A DNA stretch of 64,000 nucleotides from Pseudorhodoferax soli (GTDB lineage Bacteria; Pseudomonadota; Gammaproteobacteria; Burkholderiales; Burkholderiaceae_C), in contig NZ_QPJK01000002.1 in NCBI RefSeq assembly GCF_003337555.1, forward strand, positions 496,001 through 560,000, read 5' to 3'. Position numbers and translations under genes: made by a program. The notes under the pieces are model-generated. The model made no database searches. It saw only the letters and a list, made by a program, of their open reading frames with translations, and was not told the DNA's origin. Shown here piece after piece: positions 1 through 9,285 of the stretch. Position 1 is the first letter of the stretch, and each line of letters opens with the position of its first letter.

Positions 1-2
1 TG

Positions 3-1019
3 TCCAAGCCGACCTTCGATCCGAATGCGTTCGTCGAGGGCATCGACCAGGACAGCTGGCAGGAGCTCAGCGAGTCCATCGACAAGCCGCTGCTCAACCG
101 CGCGTTGCGCGGCACCTACCCGCCCGGCTCGACCTACAAGCCCTTCATGGCGCTGGCAGCGCTGCAGCAGGGGGTGCGCGGCCCGCGCGACATCGTCAAC
201 GACCCGGGCTACTTCAACTATGGCGGGCGCCGCTTCGGCAGCCCGGAGGGCAACCTGGGCGCCGTGGACATGCGGCGGGCGATCCAGCATTCGTCCAACA
301 CCTACTTCTTCTCGCTGGCCGTGGACATGGGCGTGGACGCCATCCACGACTTCATGGCGCCGCTGGGCTTCGGCCAGATCACCGGCATCGACCTGCCGGG
401 CGAGGTGCGCGGCGTGCTGCCCAGCACCGACTGGAAGCGCCAGGCCTACAAGCGCGCCGACCAGGGCCGCTGGTTCCCGGGCGAGACCGTCTCGCTGGGC
501 ATCGGCCAGGGTTACAACAGCTTCACCATGCTGCAGCTGGCCGTGGCGGAAGCCACGCTGGCCGCGGGCGGCATCAAGCACCAGCCGCACCTGGTGCGCG
601 CGCTGCAGGACGCGGCCTCCGGCCAGGTGACGCCGCGCCAGCAGCCGCCCGGCGAAGACCTGCACTTCGCACCCCGCAACGTGGACGTGGTGCGCGACGG
701 CCTCGTCGCCGTGATCAAGGAGGGCACGGGCAAGCAGGTGTTCGCGGGTGCGGCCTACAGCGCGGCAGGCAAGACCGGCACGGCCCAGGCCGTCACGCTG
801 CGCCAGGGAACGAAGTACAACGCCCGCGCGATGGAAGAGCACCAGCGCGACCACTCGTTGTTCGCCGCTTTCGCACCGGTGCAGGATCCGCAGATCGCGC
901 TGGCCGTCATCGTCGAGAACGCAGGCTGGGGGGCGGCGGCGGCGGCGCCGATCGCACGGAAGGTGTTCGACTACTGGCTGGACCCGCACCGGGCCGAGCG
1001 GCCGCAAGACATGCACTGA
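3..1019 (+). CDS. mrdA: Penicillin-binding protein 2 (peptidoglycan D,D-transpeptidase), 3' part
   Basis: The 5' end lies outside the window; 338 C-terminal residues are visible, read in frame from base 3. They hold the transpeptidase domain with all three penicillin-binding motifs: STYK with the nucleophilic serine (129-140), SSN (291-299) and KTG (771-779). In the family the enzyme is anchored in the inner membrane and cross-links peptidoglycan during elongation, working with the RodA glycosyltransferase. The last residues (HRAERPQDMH) end shortly after the domain, as is usual for PBP2. The order STYK-SSN-KTG and the flanks (PPGSTYKPF, HSSNTYFF) fit MrdA better than FtsI. The family call is firm; upstream genes such as mreBCD or rodA cannot be seen. 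Confidence 0.93.
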   Translation, partial: SKPTFDPNAFVEGIDQDSWQELSESIDKPLLNRALRGTYPPGSTYKPFMALAALQQGVRGPRDIVNDPGYFNYGGRRFGSPEGNLGAVDMRRAIQHSSNTYFFSLAVDMGVDAIHDFMAPLGFGQITGIDLPGEVRGVLPSTDWKRQAYKRADQGRWFPGETVSLGIGQGYNSFTMLQLAVAEATLAAGGIKHQPHLVRALQDAASGQVTPRQQPPGEDLHFAPRNVDVVRDGLVAVIKEGTGKQVFAGAAYSAAGKTGTAQAVTLRQGTKYNARAMEEHQRDHSLFAAFAPVQDPQIALAVIVENAGWGAAAAAPIARKVFDYWLDPHRAERPQDMH

Positions 1020-1043
1020 GCGCGCAGGGGTTTGTGGCGCGCT
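1019..1043 (+). terminator. Hairpin at the end of mrdA, possible weak terminator
   Basis: A perfect 7-bp stem, AGCGCGC at 1019-1025 and GCGCGCT at 1037-1043 with an 11-nt loop, starts on the last base of the mrdA stop codon. There is no T-run after it, so intrinsic termination is uncertain. Confidence 0.3.
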
Positions 1044-1085
1044 GCGCAGGAGGCGGCAGGCCGGTCGCCCGCTGAGGAAGCGCCG

Positions 1086-1334
1086 CTATGCCACCGCGCC
1101 ATGGGCCTGCGGTGCGACATAGGGGGACTCCACCACCCGGTCCGCGGTGCAGAGCAGCCCGGCCCCCAGCATCGATTCGTACTGGTCGCGCGTGACCGGC
1201 ATGCGGAACATCGCGGCCCCGCCTTCGACATGGTCTACCCGCAACCATTCGAGGCATCCCTTGCCCAGCCGGTAGCGGTGCGCGCCCTCGGGAACGTAGA
1301 TGCTCAGTTCGTGCAGCTTGTCTCGAACGTTCAT
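1086..1334 (-). CDS. Small protein of unknown function (82 aa)
   Basis: No family recognised. The ATG at 1334 is preceded by GGGAG seven to eight bases upstream, which decides the start. The product is 82 residues, starts MNVRDKLHELSIYVPEG, is mixed charged/hydrophobic with no membrane segment, and contains two cysteines-free stretches followed by a single Cys near residue 60. Composition (Arg, Leu, Tyr, Trp-containing) looks like a small folded cytoplasmic protein rather than a chance reading frame. It is convergent with mrdA and has a long leader region rich in inverted repeats upstream (1335-1560). Function cannot be inferred from neighbours; presence of homologues in related genomes would be the main support that it is a gene. 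Confidence 0.55.
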   Translation of the reverse strand: MNVRDKLHELSIYVPEGAHRYRLGKGCLEWLRVDHVEGGAAMFRMPVTRDQYESMLGAGLLCTADRVVESPYVAPQAHGAVA

Positions 1335-1642
1335 GGCGATCTCCCGGACGAGGGTTGTGGCGCAGTCTGAAGCGGCGCAAGCGCCGCGTGTGTCGGACGG
1401 CAGCCTGTCTTGTTGCGGCAGGCCAAGGCATTGAATTTGGCGCCCGGGTTTCGCTCCGGGCGAGCGGGAGAGATCTGTTCTCCTACAGCCACGCGACCGG
1501 TGGGACAGGAAGCAGTCACGCCTGTGGCCAGCATAGGGGCGTCTTGTGACAGTCTTGCCAAGCCCCCAGACGCAGCGGGTGGTTGGCGCGGACGAACCGT
1601 TGCTCCCGCTCAATAATTCAATATTTGTTGTACAGTCGATGG
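1335..1642. other. 308-bp gene-free region with inverted repeats, between a small gene and arsR
   Basis: No convincing coding frame. It holds a 7-bp stem CGCCCGG/CCGGGCG (1441-1447 and 1456-1462) and a small GGAGA/TCTCC dyad near 1468-1484, followed by the AT-rich arsR promoter/operator at its right end. The repeats would lie in the leader of the minus-strand 82-aa gene if that gene is transcribed from near 1530-1560. I compared the region by eye with glycine, TPP, FMN, cobalamin and guanidine riboswitch cores and found no match. Confidence 0.5.
1617..1632 (+). promoter_or_regulatory. Imperfect dyad in the ars promoter, probable ArsR operator
   Basis: TTCAA (1617-1621), six bases, then TTGTA (1628-1632) form a near-palindrome with one mismatch in an AT-rich patch that stands out from GC-rich surroundings. 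It lies 10 bases upstream of the arsR ATG. ArsR repressors bind AT-rich dyads of this kind over their own promoters and leave on arsenite binding. The placement is seen; the binding is inference. Confidence 0.5.
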
Positions 1643-1990
1643 ATGGAAGAAGCAGATGCCGTCCGATCCCTGGCCGCCCTGTCGCAAGCGCTGCGGCTGC
1701 GGCTGTTCCGCGCTCTGGTCGTTGCCGGTCCCGCGGGGCTGACCCCTGGCGCGCTGGCCGAGCAACTGGCGGTGGCGGGCAACACCCTGTCGTTCCACCT
1801 GAAGGAGCTGGCGCATGCCGGCCTGGTGACGCAGGAGCGCCAGGGCCGCAACCTCATCTACCGGGCTTCGTTCGCCACGGTGAACGACCTGCTGGGCTAC
1901 CTCACCGAGAACTGTTGCGAGGGCGCGGCGTGCGCGGTGACCGATGCGGTGACAGGGCACTGCGTGCCCCATGCGCACGGCCGCCACTGA
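1643..1990 (+). CDS. arsR: ArsR-family arsenite-responsive repressor
   Basis: A 115-residue winged-helix repressor of the ArsR/SmtB family, expected to dimerise on the ars promoter and dissociate on As(III) binding. The HTH lies around residues 32-62 (LTPGALAEQL then NTLSFHLKELAHAGLV, the recognition helix). The classical alpha-3 CxCxxC metal site is absent; instead cysteines sit near the C-terminus at C91, C92 and C97, with another at C107. That is the layout described for the Acidithiobacillus-type ArsR (vicinal Cys pair plus a third Cys). The ATG at 1643 is used because it places the start just after the AT-rich operator; a longer in-frame extension upstream would run through that operator. 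First gene of arsRBCH. Confidence 0.92.
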   Translation: MEEADAVRSLAALSQALRLRLFRALVVAGPAGLTPGALAEQLAVAGNTLSFHLKELAHAGLVTQERQGRNLIYRASFATVNDLLGYLTENCCEGAACAVTDAVTGHCVPHAHGRH

Positions 1991-2005
1991 ACGCTGGGCG
2001 CCCCG

Positions 2006-3292
2006 ATGCTCGCAGCCATCCTGATCTTTCTGTTCACGCTCGTCCTGGTCATCTGGCAACCACGGGGCCTGGGCATCGGCTGGAGTGCATCGTTCGGCGC
2101 CGTGCTCGCGCTGGTGTTCGGCGTGGTGCAACCCGCCGACATCGCCGTGGTGTGGGGCATCGTCTGGAATGCGACGGCCACCTTCGTCGCGGTCATCGTC
2201 ATCAGCCTGCTGTTGGACGAAGCGGGCTTCTTCGAGTGGGCCGCGCTGCATGTGGCCCGCTGGGGCGGCGGCAACGGCCGCTGGCTGTTCGCCTTCACCG
2301 TGCTGCTGGGTGCCGTCGTGGCCGCGCTGTTCGCCAACGACGGAGCGGCGCTGATCCTCACGCCCATCGTCATGGCCATGCTGGCCGCGCTGGGCTTTTC
2401 TCCGGCCGCCACGCTGGCCTTCGTGATGGCGGCCGGCTTCATTGCCGACGCGGCCAGCCTGCCGCTGGTCGTCTCGAACCTGGTCAACATCGTGTCGGCC
2501 GATTTCTTCAGCATCGGCTTCAACCGGTACGCGGCCGTGATGGTGCCGGTGAACATCGCCGCCGTGCTGGCCAGCCTGCTGGTGCTGCTGCTGTACTTCG
2601 GACGGGAGATTCCGGCACGCTATGACCTGGCCCAGCTCAAGGCGCCGGCCCAGGCCATCCGCGACCGAGCCACCTTCCGCGCCGGCTGGGTGGTGCTGGT
2701 TCTCCTGCTGGTGGGCTTCTTCGGCCTGGAGCCGCTGGGCGTTCCCGTCAGCGCCGTGGCGGCGGTGGCCGCGGTGGTGCTGCTGGCCGTGGCCGCCAGG
2801 GGGCGCGTCATCGGCACGCGCAAGGTGCTGCACGGCGCGCCCTGGCAGATCGTCGTGTTCTCGCTGGGCATGTACCTGGTGGTCTACGGCTTGCGCAATG
2901 CCGGGCTGACCGACCGCATCGCCACGTTGCTGGACTGGTTTGCGCTGGGCGGCATCTGGGGCGCAGCGCTGGGCACTGGCGTGCTCACGGCGCTGCTGTC
3001 CTCGGTCATGAACAACATGCCCACGGTGCTGATCGGCGCGCTGGCCATCGACGCATCGCAGGCCAGCGGTGCGGTGAAGGAGGCGATGGTCTATGCCAAC
3101 GTCGTCGGCTGCGACCTGGGGCCGAAGATCACGCCCATCGGCAGCCTGGCCACGCTGCTGTGGCTGCACGTGCTGCAGAAAAAGGGAACCACCATCCGCT
3201 GGGGCACCTACTTCCGCGTGGGCATCGTGCTCACGCTGCCCGTGCTGCTGGTCACGCTGTCGGCCCTGGCGCTGCGCCTCGGCCTGGATTGA
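2006..3292 (+). CDS. arsB: Arsenite efflux permease ArsB
   Basis: A 428-residue polytopic inner-membrane protein, almost the same length as the well-known plasmid/E. coli ArsB (429 aa), with about 12 hydrophobic segments. ArsB extrudes arsenite and antimonite, alone using the proton motive force or coupled to the ArsA ATPase. No arsA or arsD is present here, so secondary transport is expected. Signature stretches seen include [31 protein letters not shown] and [14 protein letters not shown], typical of the ArsB/NhaD (ion transporter) superfamily rather than Acr3. It starts 15 bases after arsR and is clearly co-transcribed. Confidence 0.95.
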   Translation: MLAAILIFLFTLVLVIWQPRGLGIGWSASFGAVLALVFGVVQPADIAVVWGIVWNATATFVAVIVISLLLDEAGFFEWAALHVARWGGGNGRWLFAFTVLLGAVVAALFANDGAALILTPIVMAMLAALGFSPAATLAFVMAAGFIADAASLPLVVSNLVNIVSADFFSIGFNRYAAVMVPVNIAAVLASLLVLLLYFGREIPARYDLAQLKAPAQAIRDRATFRAGWVVLVLLLVGFFGLEPLGVPVSAVAAVAAVVLLAVAARGRVIGTRKVLHGAPWQIVVFSLGMYLVVYGLRNAGLTDRIATLLDWFALGGIWGAALGTGVLTALLSSVMNNMPTVLIGALAIDASQASGAVKEAMVYANVVGCDLGPKITPIGSLATLLWLHVLQKKGTTIRWGTYFRVGIVLTLPVLLVTLSALALRLGLD

Positions 3293-3315
3293 AAGCAATT
3301 GCCAAGGAACCGACC

Positions 3316-3747
3316 ATGAGCGACATCACGATCTACCACAACCCCGCCTGCGGCACGTCGCGCAACGTCCTCGCGATGATCCGCAACTCCGGCGCGGAAC
3401 CCCGGGTCATCGAATACCTGAAGACCCCGCCCGACCGGGCCACGCTGGAAAAGCTGATCGCGGCCATGGGTACCACGCCGCGCCAACTGCTGCGCCAGAA
3501 GGGCACGCCCTACGAAGCGCTGGGCCTGGACAGCACCACGTGGACCGACGCGCAGTTGATCGACTTCATGCTGCAGGAGCCCATCCTCATCAACCGGCCC
3601 ATCGTCGTCACGCCCCTGGGCACGCGGCTGTGCCGGCCCTCGGAAGCGGTACTCGATCTGCTGCCCAGGCCGCAGCAAGGCGCCTTCGCCAAGGAAGACG
3701 GCGAGGCCGTCATCGACGAGAAGGGAGCGCGCCTTGCCAAGCCCTGA
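3316..3747 (+). CDS. arsC: Arsenate reductase (glutaredoxin-coupled)
   Basis: 143 residues, matching R773-type ArsC (141 aa), a cytoplasmic enzyme that reduces arsenate to arsenite for export by ArsB using glutathione and glutaredoxin. The catalytic cysteine is C12 in [11 protein letters not shown], and the oxyanion-binding arginines fall at R60, R94 and R107, the same numbers as in the R773 enzyme. The ATG at 3316 gives the standard N-terminus [10 protein letters not shown]. It follows arsB by 23 bases, and its 3' end overlaps the TTG start of arsH by 14 bases, so arsC and arsH are translationally linked. Confidence 0.96.
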   Translation: MSDITIYHNPACGTSRNVLAMIRNSGAEPRVIEYLKTPPDRATLEKLIAAMGTTPRQLLRQKGTPYEALGLDSTTWTDAQLIDFMLQEPILINRPIVVTPLGTRLCRPSEAVLDLLPRPQQGAFAKEDGEAVIDEKGARLAKP

Positions 3748-4450
3748 ACTGCCGAACGTCGATGCCGAGAGCTTCCGCCGGCCCGAGCTGGCGCAGCTGC
3801 TGCCGGCCCAGCGCGCGACCCATCCGCCGCGCATCCTGCTGCTCTACGGTTCGGTACGCGAGCGCTCCTACAGCCGGCTGGTGACCGAGGAAGCGGCCCG
3901 GCTGCTGCAGGCCTTGGGCGCCGAGGCGCGCATCTTCGATCCGCGCGGCCTGCCCCAGCCCGATGGCGCACCCGAAGACCACCCCAAGGTGCAGGAGCTG
4001 CGCGAGCTGGCGCAGTGGTCGGAGGGCATGGTCTGGTGCTCGCCCGAGCGGCACGGGGCCATGACCGGCATCATGAAGTCGCAGATCGACTGGATTCCCC
4101 TCTCAAGCGGATCGGTGCGCCCGACGCAGGGCAAGGCTCTGGCCGTCATGCAGGTATCCGGCGGCTCGCAGTCCTTCAATGCCGTAAACCAGCTGCGCGT
4201 GCTGGGGCGCTGGATGCGCATGCTGACCATCCCCAACCAGTCGTCGGTGGCCAAGGCCTTCGCCGAATTCGAGGAAGACGGCCGCATGAAGCCCTCGCCG
4301 TACTACGAGCGCGTGGTCGACGTGATGGAAGAACTGGTCAAGTTCACGCTGCTGACGAGGGATTGCGCTGGCTACCTGGTAGACCGCTACAGCGAGCGGC
4401 GCGAGAGCGCCGAGGCGCTGTCTCGGCGGGTCAACCTGCGCAGCATCTGA
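3734..4450 (+). CDS. arsH: ArsH, NADPH-dependent FMN oxidoreductase of arsenic resistance
   Basis: 238 residues, the usual ArsH length. The family has a flavodoxin-like fold, binds FMN, uses NADPH, and has been shown in other bacteria to oxidise trivalent organoarsenicals. The FMN phosphate loop is visible as [14 protein letters not shown] (about residues 37-49), and [12 protein letters not shown] and [12 protein letters not shown] follow as further cofactor-contact regions. The start is a TTG at 3734, inside the end of arsC; a GGGAG ribosome site lies 8 bases upstream, and the N-terminal [14 protein letters not shown] matches the family. Last gene of the operon. Confidence 0.92.
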   Translation: MPSPELPNVDAESFRRPELAQLLPAQRATHPPRILLLYGSVRERSYSRLVTEEAARLLQALGAEARIFDPRGLPQPDGAPEDHPKVQELRELAQWSEGMVWCSPERHGAMTGIMKSQIDWIPLSSGSVRPTQGKALAVMQVSGGSQSFNAVNQLRVLGRWMRMLTIPNQSSVAKAFAEFEEDGRMKPSPYYERVVDVMEELVKFTLLTRDCAGYLVDRYSERRESAEALSRRVNLRSI

Positions 4451-4473
4451 CAGTCCGGGCGGGCCGCGGACTG
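4451..4473 (+). terminator. Hairpin directly after arsH
   Basis: CAGTCCG (4451-4457) and CGGACTG (4467-4473) form a perfect 7-bp stem beginning at the base after the arsH stop codon. No T-tract follows, so it may protect the mRNA end or be a weak terminator. Confidence 0.4.
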
Positions 4474-5161
4474 CACCAGGCAGGCTGTGTCCGGAGCCTT
4501 CTTCTGGCCTTGCGCGCTCATTGCGGAACGTCAGTCATGTTGAGCTTGCCAACGCTCTAAGCCGTTGAATCTCTGCCGCCCACTTCCTTCCGCACCATAG
4601 AAGTTGGGCCGTCAGCGCCACTCGACATGGCTGATGCGGATGGAAGTGGAGGCGAGATCAACCACCTGATAGTCCCGGTGGCCGCATTGGGCGGTCGTTC
4701 GCCTCGTCGCTTGGATGAAGGCAGTGCAGCGAACAGAGCCGGTCAAGCATTCGGCTTGTAGGGAACCGCATCGCGCTCCTGGCGAAGGGCCTCCCTGACT
4801 TCGTCGTGCGCATGGTTGTCGCGCAGCACTTCTTCTGTCTCATGCGGTTCGGCGCTTGTAGCCACCAATGTGCACTTGGAGAAAAGAATGTGTTGGCCAG
4901 TCACGTCGTAGCCATCTGTCTGTGTCTTCCTGACGGACGCTTCAACGTACTGGGTTTGGACAACTTTGCCGACGCATTCGGTTCGGATGAAGACGCCTTT
5001 CGATACGCGTACAAGAGCCACTGCCACCTCGCCTTGGTTGATATGAAACGGCCGCCGCAGAGCTGGAGTTCCTCTTAGAACGGCCTGCGGCACTTTTCGA
5101 TGGGTTGAGCCATTGGCTGCGCGCGCCTTGGCGGGGGGTGCCCTGAGAGAAACACGGCACC
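4474..5161. other. Gene-poor, lower-GC stretch between arsH and the ABC exporter
   Basis: Apart from the doubtful ORF at 4743-5027, no credible gene is visible. Composition drops compared with both flanks. No transposase, terminal repeats or target duplication could be seen, so whether it is a scar of insertion or decay is open. Confidence 0.5.
4743..5027 (-). CDS. Doubtful small ORF, unknown function (about 94 aa)
   Basis: The frame from 5027 (GTG) to the stop at 4743 encodes a plausible beta-rich N-terminal half (MAVALVRVSKGVFIRTE) and a charged C-terminal half ending in VPYKPNA. Base composition is distinctly less GC-rich than its neighbours. A second GTG six bases further in (5021) has a better-spaced AAGG-type ribosome site. 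No family is recognised. It could be a recently acquired gene, the tail of a decayed gene whose 5' part is lost (the frame stays open further upstream without a good start), or chance. The opposite strand also has a 90-codon frame here, which weakens the case. Confidence 0.3.
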   Translation of the reverse strand: MAVALVRVSKGVFIRTECVGKVVQTQYVEASVRKTQTDGYDVTGQHILFSKCTLVATSAEPHETEEVLRDNHAHDEVREALRQERDAVPYKPNA

Positions 5162-6829
5162 TCATGGCCGCGAGACATCCGTTGGTGCGGCCGGTGCCTC
5201 CCGCAGTTGGCCGCCTTCCATCACGAGCACCCGGTCGGCGACTTCGAAGTAGCGGTCGTCGTGCGAGATCACGACCAGCGTGTGGCCCTGCGCGCGCAGC
5301 GCGGGCAGGAACTCGCGGTAGAAGCGCTTGCGGAATGCCGGGTCCTGGTCGGCCGCCCACTCATCGAACACCATGACCGGACGGGCCTCGGCGCAGGCGT
5401 GCACCATGGCCAGGCGCTTGCGCTGCCCGGTGGACAGGTCGGTGCCGGCCAGGCGGCCATCTTGCACTGTGAGCTTGTGCGCCAGCTCCAGCCGCTCCAG
5501 CGCGGCCTGCGCAGCGGCGTCGCGCTCGGCCGCAGGCCTTTCAGTCTCGGGCAGCTCTTCGAACAGATGAAAGTCCGACAGGACTGGCGAGAACAGCTGG
5601 CGGTACGCGTCGCGGCCGGCGTCTTCCACGGGCCGGCCGTCCAGTAGCAAGCGGCCCTGCTGAGGGCGGTACAGGCCGGTCAGCAGCTTGAGCAAGGTGG
5701 TCTTGCCGGCGCCGTTGTCGCCGACGATGAACAGAAGCTCACCGCGCCGCAGCTGCAGATCCAGCGGGCCGAGAGCGAACGACGCTGCGCCCTCGCTGGC
5801 CTCGAAGGCGTAGCGCACGCCCTGCAGTGTGATGCTGTGCAGCAGCTGCGGCGGCTCGTCGCTCACCTGGCCGGGCTCGGGATTGGCGAAGCACGCGCCC
5901 AGTTCGTTCACACGGCCCAGCGCGACGCGCGCGCGGGCATAGAACGGCAGAAAGCCAAGCACCTGGTCCAGTGAGCCCTTCATGTACAGCAGCGCCAGCA
6001 CGAAGCCGCCAGCCACCTCGGACGACAGCTGCCACCAGCGCGCCGCCGCGAACACCAGGGCGACCAGCAAGAAGTACAGCGCCGCACTGGCCTCGAAGGA
6101 CAGCGCGAACAGGTCGCCGGCCTCGACCTGCGCACGCGCGATGTCGTCGGCGTGGCGCGCGATGCGGCCGTCCAGCAGCTGGCGGCGCCGGCCCCGACTC
6201 AAGCGCAACTCCTTGGCGCCATCGCCGAGCGTGCGCCAGGCCTTGTGCAAGGCATCCTCGTCATCGCGCGCGGCCTCGAATCGCAGCATGGCGCGGTCCT
6301 GCGCCCAACGCTGCAGCGCCAGCGAAAGCGCCAGCGCACCGAGCACCAGCAGGGCGAGTTGCCACGACAGCCAGGCCAGCCACAGCACGCAGCCCAGGAC
6401 CACGCTGGCCGCCACCACGGTCATCGGCAGCGACAGGCACAGGCCGCTGACCATGCCCACATCCCCCGTCAGCACGGGCAGGAGGCGGTGCGTGCGGTAG
6501 CGTTCCAGGGCATCCAGCGGTGCCGCCAAGATGCGCTGGGCCAGCATCAGTCGCAGCTCGCGGATGATGGTCTGGCCGGTGCGGTTGCTCAGCGCGCTGG
6601 CGGTGGCTCGGCCGGCCAGCATGGCCAGACCGAGGCCGACGAAGGCCAGGGCCATCTCGCCCAGCGGGCCGGCCGGGCGGTGCAGGGCCACGTTGATGCG
6701 GGCGAGCAGCGCCACCGTCGCGGCGCTGGCACCCACACCGGCCAGTCCGGCCACCGTCAGTGCCAGGGCATGCCGGCGCAGCAGGCCGGCCGGGCCGAGC
6801 AACAGGGCAAGGGAAGGGATGTCGCGCAT
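5162..6829 (-). CDS. Cyclic-peptide/siderophore-type ABC exporter (PvdE/SyrD family)
   Basis: A fused exporter half-transporter of about 555 residues: six hydrophobic segments in residues 1-300, then an ATPase domain. Motifs seen are Walker A GDNGAGKTT, the signature LSTGQRKRLA, and Walker B/D-loop VMVFDEWAADQDPAFRK followed by the H-loop VVISHDDRYF. The LSTGQ signature and DEWAADQDP sequence are typical of the PvdE/SyrD/YojI group, which exports siderophore precursors or cyclic lipopeptides to the periplasm. The ATG at 6829 is used; a GTG at 6844 is also possible, and neither has a strong ribosome site. No nonribosomal peptide synthetase or siderophore receptor gene lies nearby, so the substrate is unknown. 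Confidence 0.8.
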   Translation of the reverse strand: MRDIPSLALLLGPAGLLRRHALALTVAGLAGVGASAATVALLARINVALHRPAGPLGEMALAFVGLGLAMLAGRATASALSNRTGQTIIRELRLMLAQRILAAPLDALERYRTHRLLPVLTGDVGMVSGLCLSLPMTVVAASVVLGCVLWLAWLSWQLALLVLGALALSLALQRWAQDRAMLRFEAARDDEDALHKAWRTLGDGAKELRLSRGRRRQLLDGRIARHADDIARAQVEAGDLFALSFEASAALYFLLVALVFAAARWWQLSSEVAGGFVLALLYMKGSLDQVLGFLPFYARARVALGRVNELGACFANPEPGQVSDEPPQLLHSITLQGVRYAFEASEGAASFALGPLDLQLRRGELLFIVGDNGAGKTTLLKLLTGLYRPQQGRLLLDGRPVEDAGRDAYRQLFSPVLSDFHLFEELPETERPAAERDAAAQAALERLELAHKLTVQDGRLAGTDLSTGQRKRLAMVHACAEARPVMVFDEWAADQDPAFRKRFYREFLPALRAQGHTLVVISHDDRYFEVADRVLVMEGGQLREAPAAPTDVSRP

Positions 6830-7076
6830 AGGACCGGTCGTCACAAGAACAGGTCCGCGTGGCGTCGGCTGGCGGTGGGCCGCGCATCATAGTGGAGTGC
6901 ACGAGGCCACCGATGGCTGTGGAGGCGCTGGTTCGAACCTGGCGTCTTCAACGTCGCGGTCCAGGGCGCCGGGTTGTTGGCCGCTTGCTTGCCGCGACGG
7001 AGGGCCTGCCAAGTGGCGCAGGGGGCATCGCCCCCTCCTCAGTGGCGTTCCGAACTCGGTTTTTTGCCTCCGCCCC

Positions 7077-7104
7077 TTGAACCGCCACAATTCCGCCTTA
7101 TGAT
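7077..7104 (+). promoter_or_regulatory. Sigma-70-type promoter of groESL
   Basis: TTGAAC (7077-7082) and TATGAT (7099-7104), 16 bases apart, make a good -35/-10 pair. The -10 ends where the CIRCE operator begins, so repressor binding would block RNA polymerase. Confidence 0.75.
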
Positions 7105-7130
7105 TAGCACTCGATGGAGAGGAGTGCTAG
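7104..7130 (+). promoter_or_regulatory. CIRCE operator (HrcA binding site)
   Basis: TTAGCACTC (7104-7112), nine bases, then GAGTGCTAG (7122-7130). This matches the conserved CIRCE inverted repeat TTAGCACTC-N9-GAGTGCTAA with one change at the last base. HrcA binds CIRCE and represses chaperonin genes until heat shock. It overlaps the -10 box by one base. Confidence 0.95.
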
Positions 7131-7209
7131 CGATGCATCCGATCCACGTTTCCAGCGCGCACCGGTGTGCGCCTGCCCCCTTCCAAGCAAACTTCTTCAG
7201 GAGCTGCAA

Positions 7210-7500
7210 TTGAAACTTCGTCCTTTGGCCGATCGCGTGATCGTCAAGCGCATTGAAAGCGAAACCAAGACTGCCTCTGGCATCGTGATCCCCGACAACG
7301 CTGCCGAAAAGCCCGATCAAGGCGAAGTCCTGGCCGTTGGCCCGGGCAAGCTGGACGACAACGGCAAGCGCATCGAGCTGTCGATCAAGGTCGGCGACCG
7401 CGTGCTGTTCGGCAAGTACTCGGGCCAGACCGTCAAGGTCGATGGCGACGAACTGCTGGTGATGAAGGAAGACGACCTGTTCGCAGTCGTCGAGAAGTAA
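7210..7500 (+). CDS. groES: Co-chaperonin GroES (Hsp10)
   Basis: 96 residues, the standard length. GroES forms the heptameric lid of the GroEL folding chamber in the cytoplasm. Conserved stretches are [13 protein letters not shown] at the N-terminus, the mobile loop [14 protein letters not shown] (residues 17-30) and [13 protein letters not shown]. The start codon is TTG at 7210, with AGGAG six bases upstream; no in-frame ATG would give the conserved N-terminus. A TTG start is unusual for this very highly expressed gene. groEL follows 47 bases downstream in the same transcript, under the CIRCE operator. Confidence 0.97.
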   Translation: MKLRPLADRVIVKRIESETKTASGIVIPDNAAEKPDQGEVLAVGPGKLDDNGKRIELSIKVGDRVLFGKYSGQTVKVDGDELLVMKEDDLFAVVEK

Positions 7501-7526
7501 TTTCTCGCCTCGCACCCTCTTACTGA

Positions 7527-9197
<1,671 letters not shown>

Positions 9198-9240
9198 TGC
9201 CTGCCCGGTGCGGCTGCAAAGCCGCACCGCCCAAGAAAAA

Positions 9241-9269
9241 GCCCCGCGGCGCAAGCTGCGGGGCTTTTT
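9241..9269 (+). terminator. Bidirectional intrinsic terminator after groEL
   Basis: A 10-bp stem (one G-T pair) at 9241-9250 and 9255-9264 with a GCAA loop is flanked by A5 (9236-9240) and T5 (9265-9269). It therefore works as an intrinsic terminator for groEL on the plus strand and for the FHA gene coming from the other side. Confidence 0.92.
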
Positions 9270-9285
9270 GCATTCCGGGCGCCGC

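Larger units (their letters stand above)
6830..7209. other. Divergent intergenic region upstream of groES
   Basis: 380 bases between the ABC exporter and groES. The left part (6845-7070) has no gene; it includes a small GGGGGC/GCCCCC hairpin at 7021-7035. The right part holds the groESL promoter, the CIRCE operator and a leader of about 80 bases. Confidence 0.6.

Noticed and set aside
1335..1560. Possible riboswitch (glycine, TPP, FMN, cobalamin or guanidine type)
   Set aside because: Inverted repeats are present, but none of the conserved core sequences of these classes is found.
1583..1642. Longer ArsR start at 1583
   Set aside because: It would translate through the AT-rich promoter/operator and adds 20 residues not seen in the family.
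1610..3298. Long minus-strand frame of about 560 codons across the ars operon
   Set aside because: It is the antisense of arsR-arsB; His/Gln/Arg-rich composition with no domain shows it is a shadow of high-GC coding DNA.
4806..5078. 90-codon plus-strand frame opposite the doubtful 94-aa ORF
   Set aside because: No ribosome site, no family pattern; the opposite frame looks more protein-like.
6925..6960. GGTTCGAACC resembling a tRNA T-arm
   Set aside because: No matching acceptor stem, D-arm or anticodon arm can be formed upstream or on the other strand.
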